From assembly GCA_027295475.1 (NCBI GenBank), contig JAPUKV010000170.1, positions 1 through 13,793 of the forward strand: a stretch of 13,793 bases of DNA. The letters are read 5' to 3'. The first letter of the stretch is position 1; every line of letters begins with the position of its first letter. Shown one piece after another: positions 7,169-13,793 of this stretch. Source of the stretch: Pseudomonadota bacterium. GTDB lineage: Bacteria; Pseudomonadota; Gammaproteobacteria; Woeseiales; Woeseiaceae. The notes under the pieces are model-generated. The model was not told the DNA's origin and made no database searches. It worked only from the letters and a program-made list of their open reading frames with translations. The position numbers and the translations under genes are program-made.

Positions 7169-8773
7169 ATGAGCAGCAAGCAGGCGGATCAAGGCGCCAA
7201 AGGCATCCGAATCCTCGGCGAGAGGACGCCGGCATTTGACGAGATCCTGAGCGATCCGGCAATGGACTTTGTCGCATCATTGGCCCGGGAGTTTTCGCCA
7301 CGAATCGAGGAGCTGCTGGCATTGCGGGTTGAGCGTCAGCATGCGATCAACGCCGGCCAAATGCCGGATTTTCTACCTGAAACGGCTGAGATTCGGGAGT
7401 CGGACTGGCATGTCACGGAGGTGCCGGCGGACTTGCGGGATCGCCGTGTGGAAATTACCGGACCGACCGATCGCAAGATGATTATCAACGCACTGAACTC
7501 GGGTGCAAAAGTGTTCATGGCAGATTGCGAGGATTCGCTCACGCCGACCTGGCACAACGTCGTGCAGGGTCAGATCAACCTGCGCGATGCCGTGAATCGC
7601 ACTATCGAACTCACGTCTAACCGCAAGCACTACCAGCTTAATGAGGAGACCGCGACATTAATCGTTCGCCCCAGGGGCTGGCACCTGCGCGAAAAGCACA
7701 TTTTGGCAGACGCCAATGAAGTGCCGGGCGCCTTTGTCGATTTCGGCCTTTACCTGTTCCACAACGCGGAAGAGCTGAAGAAGCGCGGCACGGGACCTTA
7801 TTTCTATCTACCGAAGCTCGAAAATCACCTGGAGGCCCGTTTGTGGCGTGATGTATTCAGGTTCTCCGAAAACGCCGGCATCGTCTCCAGGGGTGAGATA
7901 AAGGTTACGGTTCTAATCGAGACGATACTGGCCGCGTTCGAAATCGACGAGATTCTTTATGAGCTGAAGGATCACATCGTCGGTCAGAATTGCGGCCGCT
8001 GGGATTATATTTTCAGCTTCATCAAGAAATTCAGCCAGTATCCCGAATTCGTGTTGCCGGACCGCGCCGAAATCACGATGAACGCGCATTTTCTGAGGTC
8101 GTATTCTCAACTCGTGATCAAGACTTGCCACCGGCGAAGGGCTTATGCGATAGGCGGTATGGCGGCACAGATCCCGATCAAGAACGACGAAGAGGCGAAC
8201 AGTCAGGCGCTTGCAAAAGTTCGGGCAGACAAGGACCGCGAGGTGACCGACGGCCACGATGGTACCTGGGTGGCGCATCCGGCGCTGGTGGCACTGGCGA
8301 CTGAGATATTCGACGAACACATGTCCGGCGATCATCAACTCGACAGGCTCCGCGAGGATGTACACGTTAGTGCCGCCGACCTCTTGCATGTCGTCAAAGG
8401 AAAAATCACCGAGGCCGGGCTGCGCGACAATATCAGTATTGGCGTGCGATACATGGCTGCCTGGCTGGGTGGCAACGGCTGTGTACCGCTCAACAACCTG
8501 ATGGAAGACGCCGCAACGGCAGAGATTTCCCGGGCCCAGGTATGGCAATGGGTGCACCACGAGACCGGCGTACTCGACGAAGGTCGAAACGTGACCTATG
8601 AACTCTTCAAAACACTTCTCGGCGAAGAACTCGAAAAAATCCGGGATAAAGTCGGCGAGGACCAGTTCAGGGCAGGCAACTTCGAACTCGCCGCAAAGTT
8701 GCTGGACCAGATCACGGCGCAGGACGAATTCGCTCCATTCCTTACGTTAGTGGCATATCAGGAAATCGACTGA
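7169..8773 (+). CDS. aceB: Malate synthase A
   Basis: 534 residues, the usual length of isoform A. It condenses glyoxylate with acetyl-CoA to malate, the second step of the glyoxylate shunt, in the cytosol. Visible signatures are GPTDRKMIINALNSGAKVFM, ADCEDSLTPTW, VRPRGWHL with the substrate-binding Arg (R167/R169), LIETILAAFE with metal ligand Glu251, GRWDY with Asp279, the family pattern KDREVTDGHDGTWVAHP, and LMEDAATAEISR with the likely catalytic base Asp447. ATG 7169 follows AGCGAGG. The frame extends to a TTG at 7025, but that would translate straight through the hairpin repeat and adds no family sequence. Isocitrate lyase, the usual partner, is not in the window. The repeat hairpin lies 35 bp upstream. 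Confidence 0.96.
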   Translation: MSSKQADQGAKGIRILGERTPAFDEILSDPAMDFVASLAREFSPRIEELLALRVERQHAINAGQMPDFLPETAEIRESDWHVTEVPADLRDRRVEITGPTDRKMIINALNSGAKVFMADCEDSLTPTWHNVVQGQINLRDAVNRTIELTSNRKHYQLNEETATLIVRPRGWHLREKHILADANEVPGAFVDFGLYLFHNAEELKKRGTGPYFYLPKLENHLEARLWRDVFRFSENAGIVSRGEIKVTVLIETILAAFEIDEILYELKDHIVGQNCGRWDYIFSFIKKFSQYPEFVLPDRAEITMNAHFLRSYSQLVIKTCHRRRAYAIGGMAAQIPIKNDEEANSQALAKVRADKDREVTDGHDGTWVAHPALVALATEIFDEHMSGDHQLDRLREDVHVSAADLLHVVKGKITEAGLRDNISIGVRYMAAWLGGNGCVPLNNLMEDAATAEISRAQVWQWVHHETGVLDEGRNVTYELFKTLLGEELEKIRDKVGEDQFRAGNFELAAKLLDQITAQDEFAPFLTLVAYQEID

Positions 8774-8788
8774 GAGACGCCGACGACA

Positions 8789-8860
8789 ATGCATTACGAT
8801 AAAAAGGAAGTCGAAGAGGAGTTGGCAAAGGTGATTCCCGGTGCAACACTGGATGGATGA
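8789..8860 (+). CDS. Possible 23-residue small ORF between malate synthase and glycosylase genes
   Basis: ATG 8789 starts 15 nt after the malate synthase stop and the frame ends at TGA 8858-8860. The stop overlaps the ATG of the glycosylase gene in an ATGA arrangement. The peptide begins MHYDKKEVEEELAKV and ends IPGATLDG: a charged, helix-like start and a short tail, with no signal or membrane segment. A weak GAGAG lies about 12 nt upstream. I do not recognise it. It may be a microprotein, a leader that couples translation to the next gene, or the remnant of a longer gene. Spacing and overlap are the only support. Confidence 0.35.
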   Translation: MHYDKKEVEEELAKVIPGATLDG

Positions 8861-9501
8861 CTAGAATATTTGATCCGGACTGCCGAAACTGTCCGCGCCT
8901 GGCCGCGTTTCTTGATGCCGTCAAAGAAAAAAATCCCGACTATCACTGTCGGCCGGTTCCGCCTTTCGGCGACCCGGCGGCTAACTTCCTGATCGTTGGC
9001 CTCGCACCCGGCATGCATGGCGCGAACCGAACGGGCAGGCCCTTTACCGGTGATCACGCAGGCATCTTGCTGTACGAGACGCTGCATGACTTCGGTTTCA
9101 GCAATCAGGCAGAGTCAGTGGCCGAGGACGACGGTCTCAGGCTTTTGAACTCCCGTATCACCAACGCGGTCAAGTGCCTGCCGCCCGATAACAAGCCGGT
9201 AGGTGCCGAGATCAACACCTGCAACGCGTATCTTGCGAATGAATTGAGCACTTTGCCCGAAAATTCCGTCATTCTCGCCCTGGGCGGTATTGCCCACCGC
9301 GCCGTTATCCGCGGCCTGTCCCTCAGGCAAGCGGATTATCCGTTCGGCCATGCAGCCGAACACGAAATTACGCCGGGCTTGATCCTGCTGGACTCTTATC
9401 ATTGCAGTCGCTATAACACGAACACCCGGCGACTGACCGACGAGATGTTCCGGTCAGTATTCGCCCGGGCGAAAGAGCTACTTTTACAGGTGGCCGGTTG
9501 A
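8857..9501 (+). CDS. Family 5 (UDGb-type) uracil-DNA glycosylase, iron-sulfur
   Basis: 214 residues. It probably removes uracil and other deaminated bases from DNA to start base excision repair. FLIVGLAPGMHGANRTGRPF (44-63) is motif 1 of family 5, which lacks the polar catalytic residue of family 1. The motif SYHCSRYNTNTRRLT (180-194) matches the family form SYHxSxxNxxTxRLT. AVKCLPPDNKPV (104-115) is also typical. Cys9, Cys12, Cys107 and Cys122 have spacings like the [4Fe-4S] ligands of Thermus family 4/5 enzymes; Cys31 and Cys183 are extra. ATG 8857 overlaps the stop of the small upstream ORF, with only a GGATGG as ribosome binding site. Its stop TGA overlaps the TTG start of uvrC. The two repair proteins act in different pathways but are probably made from one mRNA. 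Confidence 0.9.
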   Translation: MTRIFDPDCRNCPRLAAFLDAVKEKNPDYHCRPVPPFGDPAANFLIVGLAPGMHGANRTGRPFTGDHAGILLYETLHDFGFSNQAESVAEDDGLRLLNSRITNAVKCLPPDNKPVGAEINTCNAYLANELSTLPENSVILALGGIAHRAVIRGLSLRQADYPFGHAAEHEITPGLILLDSYHCSRYNTNTRRLTDEMFRSVFARAKELLLQVAG

Positions 9502-11339
9502 AGTCCAGCGACAAAACAGAATTCGATGCGAAATCGTTCGTCACCAGCCTGACGCATCGTCCGGGTGTTTATCGCATGCTGAACGCCAAAGAACAGGTCA
9601 TCTATGTCGGCAAGGCGCGTGACCTCAATAAACGGGTGTCCAGCTATTTTCATCGGACTCACACGGACGCCAAGACCAGCTCGATGATGAAGCTGGTCAG
9701 AGATGTCGAGGTAACCGTTACCAACACGGAAGCCGAAGCCCTCATCCTCGAGTACAACCTGATCAAACGGCACAAGCCACGCTTCAATGTCGTCCTCAGA
9801 GATGACAAGAGCTACCCTTATATATACGTATCGACGGAACATCCTTTTCCGCGCCTCGAATTTCATCGTGGGCCGCGGAAAGGCAAGGGCCGGTACTTCG
9901 GACCTTACCCCAGTACTGGTGCCGTACGGAAAACGCTGAACGAGTTACAGAAACTCTTCCTGGTCCGGCAGTGTAAGGACAGTTACTTCAACAACCGGAC
10001 CCGTCCGTGCCTGCAATATCAGATCAGGCGCTGTACCGCGCCCTGCGTCGGCTATATCGATGAGGCTGGATACAGTAAAGATGCGGGCGCAGCAATTCTT
10101 TTCCTTGAGGGCAAGAACCGTAGCGTGATCAACACGCTCGTCGCGCACATGGAGCAGGCAGCCGAAATGCAGGACTACGAGCTGGCCGCCCGCTGCCGCG
10201 ACCAGATTTCTCGCATCAAAAAGGTCGAAGCGGAACAGCTTGTCTCCAGAACGACTGCGAAGAACCTGGATGTCATTGCAATTGCATCACGTCCCGGACT
10301 GCATTGCGTCACCATCTTGTTCATTCGGCACGGTGTAATGCTCGGCAGCCGCAACCACTTTCCCAGAATCAGCGGCGATGCAACTATGCCGCAAATGCAT
10401 GGAGGCTTTCTATCGCAATATTACCTGGGCCGGGATGCGCCTTCAGAAATCATCATCGATTCCGATATTGAAGACCTTCAGTTACTGCAAGGCAGCCTGT
10501 CGAAGCGATCGGGTCACAAAGTACAAATCAAGCACCGGGTCCGGGGAGACCGGCTGCGCTGGCTGCAGATGGCCCGTACGAACGCGGAACAGGGACTCGA
10601 TCTGCAGGCAGCCAGCAATGCAACGATTCGGCGCCAGTTCGCAGCACTGGGTGAAGTGCTGCAGCTCGAGGGGCCGCCCGAACGCCTCGAGTGTTTTGAC
10701 GTGAGCCATACATCCGGTGAAGCGACCGTCGCCTCCTGCGTGGTATTCAACACGGCCGGACCATTGAAGAGCGACTATCGGCGCTTCAATCTGAAACCGG
10801 CAGTGCCGGGCGACGACTATGCGGCGATGGCCGAAGCACTTCGAAGACGCTATGTACGAGTCAAGAAAGGCGAGGTGCCAATGCCTGACGTGCTGTTCGT
10901 TGACGGGGGCAAGGGCCAGCTATCCGAGGCGCTAACAGTCCTTGACGAACTCGAGCTCGACTGGCTTCAGGTTGTCGCAATTGCAAAAGGCAGAGCAAGA
11001 AAACCAGGCGGTGAGCAGCTGTTCTTGGCAGGTTCGAGCACGCCCACTATACTGCCGTCAGATTCGCCGGCGCTGCACCTGATCCAGCAAATCAGGGACG
11101 AGGCACACCGGTTTGCCATCACCGGACACCGGCAGCGGCGTGCCAAAGCCAGAAAGACGTCCCGGCTGGAGGAGATTCCGGGATTGGGACCAAAGCGCCG
11201 CCGCGAATTACTGCGGCAGTTTGGGGGCTTACAGGGCGTGCACGGGGCTGGTATCGACGATCTCGTCAAGGTACACGGGATCAGCCGGTCACTGGCCCAA
11301 CGAATCTATGAAGATCTTCATCTCGACGGTAATAACTAG
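9498..11339 (+). CDS. uvrC: UvrABC excinuclease subunit C
   Basis: 613 residues, normal length. UvrC makes both incisions in nucleotide excision repair after UvrB loads at damage. The N-terminal GIY-YIG nuclease (about 18-96) shows RPGVYRM, VIYVGKARDL and the downstream Glu in EAEALILE. Four cysteines (159, 171, 179, 183) have the same spacing as the reported iron-sulfur ligands of the E. coli protein. A UVR motif for UvrB contact is at about 207-243. The RNase H-like second nuclease has Asp401 (FDVSH), Asp469 (FVDGGKGQL) and His537 (RDEAHRF). Helix-hairpin-helix motifs follow (IPGLGPKRRRELL, VHGISRSLAQRIY). The start is TTG 9498 after AGGTGG; the first in-frame ATG lies inside the nuclease domain, so TTG is required. 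It overlaps the glycosylase stop by 4 nt and is followed after 22 nt by pgsA. Confidence 0.97.
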   Translation: MKSSDKTEFDAKSFVTSLTHRPGVYRMLNAKEQVIYVGKARDLNKRVSSYFHRTHTDAKTSSMMKLVRDVEVTVTNTEAEALILEYNLIKRHKPRFNVVLRDDKSYPYIYVSTEHPFPRLEFHRGPRKGKGRYFGPYPSTGAVRKTLNELQKLFLVRQCKDSYFNNRTRPCLQYQIRRCTAPCVGYIDEAGYSKDAGAAILFLEGKNRSVINTLVAHMEQAAEMQDYELAARCRDQISRIKKVEAEQLVSRTTAKNLDVIAIASRPGLHCVTILFIRHGVMLGSRNHFPRISGDATMPQMHGGFLSQYYLGRDAPSEIIIDSDIEDLQLLQGSLSKRSGHKVQIKHRVRGDRLRWLQMARTNAEQGLDLQAASNATIRRQFAALGEVLQLEGPPERLECFDVSHTSGEATVASCVVFNTAGPLKSDYRRFNLKPAVPGDDYAAMAEALRRRYVRVKKGEVPMPDVLFVDGGKGQLSEALTVLDELELDWLQVVAIAKGRARKPGGEQLFLAGSSTPTILPSDSPALHLIQQIRDEAHRFAITGHRQRRAKARKTSRLEEIPGLGPKRRRELLRQFGGLQGVHGAGIDDLVKVHGISRSLAQRIYEDLHLDGNN

Positions 11340-11361
11340 CGCACAGCTGGCGGACTGACTA

Positions 11362-11922
11362 TTGAAAATTAACACAGCCAATACTCTGACCCTGATTCGC
11401 ATCGCAGCGATCCCTGCGGTCGTCTATTGCTTTTACAGTGATATGGACTTTGCCCGGCCGATCGCCGGCATCGTCTTCGGTCTGGCCGCCGTGACCGACC
11501 TGTTGGATGGGTACGTTGCCAGGAAACTTGGGCAGACCTCCAAGTTTGGCGAATTCCTCGACCCGGTCGCTGACAAGTTAATGGTGACCATTATTCTTGT
11601 ATTGCTGGTACAGGGAGACCCGCGAATCACCGTCGCTCTGGTCGCCGTCATTATCATCGGCCGGGAAATAACCGTATCGGCATTACGAGAATGGATGGCG
11701 GGCATCGGAGCAAGAGCAGACGTTGCCGTATCCTTGCACGGCAAGATCAAGACCGTGTTGCAGATGTTTGGCATCGGTTTCATGGTTTATGAACACGATT
11801 TGTTTGGCATCGAAATTTACGACTTGGGCTTCGTCCTGCTCCTGATCGCTGCAGGTATGACCTTGTGGTCGATGGTCGCCTACTTGCGCGCCGCATGGCC
11901 CGCAATAGTGAGAAGTAGTTAG
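11362..11922 (+). CDS. pgsA: CDP-diacylglycerol-glycerol-3-phosphate 3-phosphatidyltransferase
   Basis: 186 residues. It makes phosphatidylglycerol phosphate from CDP-diacylglycerol and glycerol 3-phosphate, the committed step to phosphatidylglycerol and cardiolipin, in the inner membrane. The CDP-alcohol phosphotransferase motif is complete: D46-x2-D49-G50-x2-A53-R54-x8-G63-x3-D67-x3-D71. About five hydrophobic segments surround it. NTLTLIRIAAIP is the usual start of this enzyme, which supports the TTG start at 11362; there is no suitable ATG nearby, and the ribosome binding site (GGCGGA) is modest. The order uvrC-pgsA-tRNA-Gly is the same as in E. coli. It is probably co-transcribed with uvrC. 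Confidence 0.95.
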   Translation: MKINTANTLTLIRIAAIPAVVYCFYSDMDFARPIAGIVFGLAAVTDLLDGYVARKLGQTSKFGEFLDPVADKLMVTIILVLLVQGDPRITVALVAVIIIGREITVSALREWMAGIGARADVAVSLHGKIKTVLQMFGIGFMVYEHDLFGIEIYDLGFVLLLIAAGMTLWSMVAYLRAAWPAIVRSS

Positions 11923-11927
11923 AATTT

Positions 11928-11980
11928 GCCACTGTCCCGCGACATAATCCGGATGTCCTTGACAGCAAGGTAACAGTGGC
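11928..11980. repeat. Nested inverted repeats between pgsA and tRNA-Gly, overlapping the tRNA promoter
   Basis: GCCACTGT (11928-11935) pairs with ACAGTGGC (11973-11980). Inside are two smaller stems: GACAT/ATGTC (11941-11945 with 11953-11957, 7-nt loop) and CCTTG/CAAGG (11957-11961 with 11966-11970, 4-nt loop), sharing one base. As RNA this could fold into a three-way junction at the end of the pgsA message. As DNA it covers the -35 box and reaches the -10 box of the tRNA-Gly promoter. There is no T-run, so it is not a standard terminator. Confidence 0.5.
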
Positions 11981-11986
11981 TAAAAT
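11959..11986 (+). promoter_or_regulatory. Strong sigma70 promoter of tRNA-Gly
   Basis: A perfect -35 box TTGACA (11959-11964), a 16-bp spacer and the -10 box TAAAAT (11981-11986) lie about 40 bp before the tRNA. The sequence after the -10 box, CTCGGCCC, is GC-rich, as in promoters under stringent control. A short CCGCT/AGCGG stem with a GAGA loop follows in the 5' leader (11996-12009). Confidence 0.8.
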
Positions 11987-12028
11987 CTCGGCCCTCCGCT
12001 GAGAAGCGGGTAGAATCCAACAGTCAAA

Positions 12029-12103
12029 GCGGGTGTAGCTCAGCGGTAGAGCATCACGTTGCCAACGTGAGGGTCGTGAGTTCAATCCTCATCACCCGCT
12101 CCA
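12029..12103 (+). tRNA. tRNA-Gly (GCC)
   Basis: A 75-nt cloverleaf. The acceptor stem is GCGGGTG/CACCCGC, the D arm GCTC/GAGC, the anticodon arm TCACG-TTGCCAA-CGTGA with anticodon GCC, and the T arm GTGAG-TTCAATC-CTCAT with one G-U pair. The discriminator is T and CCA is encoded. It lies downstream of pgsA, as glyW does in E. coli. Confidence 0.97.
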
Positions 12104-12111
12104 GATAATGG

Positions 12112-12140
12112 AAAGGCCGGTCGACTTGACCGGCCTTTTT
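12112..12140 (+). terminator. Rho-independent terminator after tRNA-Gly
   Basis: AAAGGCCGGTC (12112-12122) pairs with GACCGGCCTTT (12128-12138) around the loop GACTT, ending in five T residues. It may also act, more weakly, on the convergent lipoprotein transcript, since the opposite strand reads a shorter T-run. Confidence 0.92.
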
Positions 12141-12199
12141 ATTAAATTTGACGAATATCCGCGTTAGCAGGCGCAATGAGTATTGTCCGCGTCCAGCTC

Positions 12200-13444
12200 T
12201 TAACGCAGGGAGTCGATCGAAATCCTGGCCGACATGACGCGGTTTACCCCATCGGCCTGGTCCGTCCAGGCGAGGACCAGGGTGTTGCCTGTTCGAACCA
12301 TCTGCGGCACGCTGAAACTGGCGACGTCATGCCCGCTGGAAACGACGTGCACGGGACCCATTTGACCGTCGACCGATACGCGCCTGACGCAAACCTCTGC
12401 CGACTTTGTTGGCGTCTTGCGTAACCAGCTAACGGCAATCTGACCCTCAGATAACATCGCAATGCCGACCCGACCGAGGGTCTCGCCGCGAGCAATCTCG
12501 ATCGGCGTTGCGAATGATCGCGCCGCATCGTCGGAAAAGCCGACCTGGACGCGGGGAACACTATTTGCAGCAGTGAACCAGGCCGCAGCCACCGTGTTTT
12601 CCTGCGCACCGATAACGGGACCATTCACCGGACAGCCTGCGATTTCCCAATTATCATTTGCCACCGGACGTACATCCTGCCACCGATTCCCGACATACTT
12701 TGAGACATAAATATCGCGTGTCTCGCCTGCTGTGCGATCGCGATAGATTGCAACGGGCCCTTCGCTTGTTAATGCAACATCGGTCTGGCAGCAATCACAG
12801 GCAAGTCCATCGACCAGCAGCTCGTCAGAGAGCATCAAGTCAGGAGACAAGGTCGCAGCCCTGAGCGTCATACCTGATGCGGCAATATCTTCACCGGGAT
12901 CATTCAGCATATTGCGCCCGTCCAGCCAGACCAGACCGACGCCTGCCTCTCTCGGATACAGGGTGACGAAGCCATGCTCGGTCGCCGTTCCATCGCGGTG
13001 GGGCATCACGGGTTCGGACCAGCTTTGCCCCGAGTCAGCCGAGAGTGCGACGGAGACGTCATACGCGTAGCCCCCGGCGGGTTGGCTAACCAGCCAGTGG
13101 GCCGCCCACAAGGTTGGTGATATGGGCACTACGGACGGGAAGTCGGCCCAGTTCACGAACCAGTGCTCACCCCGGGCAACGGTTCGGGCATTCCCCCACA
13201 CGCTGTCAGTGAGTACTGAGAACTTCAGGGCGTGGCCTGGACCGTCGGCTTCGAGCCAGCTCAGTACGGCTGTGCCAGAAGGCCCGACGGCGAGGTTTGG
13301 GCTGCTGCTCTGACTTCCTGCCGGTACTTCGATCCTCACGACATCCGTCACCGCCGGCTCGGGCATTTCGTCAACCGTGCATCCTGACAGCACTGCCAGC
13401 ATGATCAGCTTTGGCCCAAAAGGCCTTGCGATTCGATTATTCAT
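12200..13444 (-). CDS. Predicted lipoprotein with sialidase-like (BNR) beta-propeller, function unknown
   Basis: 414 residues. A short basic N-terminus and LIMLAVLSGC give a lipobox with Cys22, so the mature protein is probably lipid-anchored in the envelope. The rest is rich in blade-like strands (AVLSWLE, GLVWLDGR, VAAAWFTA, IAVSWLRK, LVLAWTDQ). One clear Asp-box SADSGQSW lies at 135-142 and a degenerate one near 304-311, as in six-bladed sialidase folds. The catalytic Arg triad of true sialidases is not evident, so the enzyme activity is not supported. Distinctive motifs are CDCC at 216-219 and AGCPVNGP at 269-276; such cysteines could bind metal or form disulfides. ATG 13444 has no clear ribosome binding site. 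The gene stands alone on the minus strand between tRNA-Gly and tRNA-Cys, a place with no gene in the E. coli order. Confidence 0.82.
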   Translation of the reverse strand: MNNRIARPFGPKLIMLAVLSGCTVDEMPEPAVTDVVRIEVPAGSQSSSPNLAVGPSGTAVLSWLEADGPGHALKFSVLTDSVWGNARTVARGEHWFVNWADFPSVVPISPTLWAAHWLVSQPAGGYAYDVSVALSADSGQSWSEPVMPHRDGTATEHGFVTLYPREAGVGLVWLDGRNMLNDPGEDIAASGMTLRAATLSPDLMLSDELLVDGLACDCCQTDVALTSEGPVAIYRDRTAGETRDIYVSKYVGNRWQDVRPVANDNWEIAGCPVNGPVIGAQENTVAAAWFTAANSVPRVQVGFSDDAARSFATPIEIARGETLGRVGIAMLSEGQIAVSWLRKTPTKSAEVCVRRVSVDGQMGPVHVVSSGHDVASFSVPQMVRTGNTLVLAWTDQADGVNRVMSARISIDSLR

Positions 13445-13501
13445 GCGGCCATTATGCAGTGCATTCGCGCAGACACAAACCGCCCGGAAACAGACAGCTA
13501 A

Positions 13502-13529
13502 TTGATTCTGGGGGAGGTGGCGTTATACT
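13502..13529 (+). promoter_or_regulatory. Promoter of the tRNA-Cys - tRNA-Leu unit
   Basis: TTGATT (13502-13507), a 16-bp spacer and TATACT (13524-13529) are followed by the GC-rich discriminator GCGACGCC. It is the only good promoter before the two tRNA genes, and its layout mirrors the tRNA-Gly promoter. Confidence 0.65.
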
Positions 13530-13594
13530 GCGACGCCTGCTGATCGAGTGTGTTGTTTTTTTCGCCCGCCGAAATTCGATTTCGACCCGCCTTC

Positions 13595-13668
13595 GGCTAG
13601 GTGGCAGAGTGGTTATGCAGCGGCCTGCAAAGCCGTGTACGTCGGTTCGATTCCGTCCCTAGCCTCCA
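13595..13668 (+). tRNA. tRNA-Cys (GCA)
   Basis: 74 nt. The acceptor stem is GGCTAGG/CCTAGCC, the D arm GCAG/ATGC with a G-A closing mismatch as is usual in tRNA-Cys, and the anticodon arm GCGGC-CTGCAAA-GCCGT with anticodon GCA. The variable loop is GTAC, the discriminator is U and CCA is encoded. The T stem GTCGG/CCGTC has one U-U mismatch (13642 with 13656). It occupies the cysT position of the E. coli cluster. Confidence 0.95.
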
Positions 13669-13688
13669 CGTGTCATGTCTGAAACCCG

Positions 13689-13775
13689 GCCCGGGTGGCG
13701 GAATTGGTAGACGCTACGGACTTAAAATCCGTTTTGCTAACGCAAGTGCGAGTTCGAGTCTCGCCCCGGGCACCA
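13689..13775 (+). tRNA. tRNA-Leu (TAA)
   Basis: 87 nt. The acceptor stem is GCCCGGG/CCCGGGC, the D arm GCG/CGC, the anticodon arm ACGGA-CTTAAAA-TCCGT with anticodon TAA, and a long variable arm TTGC-TAAC-GCAA marks a class II tRNA. The T arm is GCGAG-TTCGAGT-CTCGC, the discriminator A, and CCA is encoded. It starts 20 nt after tRNA-Cys and is probably processed from the same transcript, as leuZ is in E. coli. The last 18 bases of the window show no terminator. Confidence 0.97.
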
Positions 13776-13793
13776 ATAATAACAATAACTTAT

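Noticed and set aside
12141..12199. Short gap between the tRNA-Gly terminator and the lipoprotein stop, checked for attachment sites or a tRNA 3' duplicate
   Set aside because: No repeat of the tRNA-Gly 3' end and no integrase are visible, so an integrated element is not supported.
13411..13662. 83-codon plus-strand frame
   Set aside because: It overlaps the lipoprotein start, the tRNA promoter and most of tRNA-Cys, and shows no protein features.

Overview
The window looks like ordinary chromosomal DNA from a moderately GC-rich gammaproteobacterium. The strongest sign is the order uvrC - pgsA - tRNA-Gly(GCC) - tRNA-Cys(GCA) - tRNA-Leu(TAA), which is the order known from Escherichia coli (uvrC-pgsA-glyW-cysT-leuZ). 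Here a lipoprotein gene sits on the opposite strand between the Gly and Cys tRNA genes. The tRNA genes encode their own CCA ends. A marine or sediment gammaproteobacterium is a guess; the species cannot be named from this sequence.

Layout. Positions 1-1931 (minus strand) hold a membrane quality-control pair: an NfeD-type serine protease followed by a slipin/SPFH protein cut by the window edge. Positions 1932-2147 are a divergent intergenic region filled by a 25-bp tandem repeat array with an inverted copy. A one-domain asparaginase-like gene (plus, 2148-2651) runs tail to tail into a two-gene minus-strand operon (5338-2648). That operon encodes a saccharopine/lysine dehydrogenase-family enzyme and an ALDH7 (antiquitin-type) aldehyde dehydrogenase, together likely a lysine-to-aminoadipate catabolic module. 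A 324-bp gap with little recognisable content follows.

From 5663 almost everything reads on the plus strand: class II DAHP synthase (entry to aromatic synthesis), a long perfect hairpin built from the same repeat sequence as the array near 2.0 kb, malate synthase A, a possible 23-codon ORF, a family-5 uracil-DNA glycosylase, uvrC, pgsA and tRNA-Gly with a strong terminator. Malate synthase to pgsA has very short gaps and two 4-nt overlaps (counting the small ORF), so it may be one transcription unit. Two unrelated repair enzymes are translationally adjacent in it.

The window ends with a minus-strand secreted beta-propeller lipoprotein of unknown function, then tRNA-Cys and tRNA-Leu behind their own promoter.

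I see no phage, transposase, CRISPR array or defence system. The items most worth following up are the dispersed GGGGTCGAACC repeat family, the small ORF before the glycosylase gene, the propeller lipoprotein with its CDCC and GCPVNGP motifs, and a nested inverted-repeat structure on the tRNA-Gly promoter.
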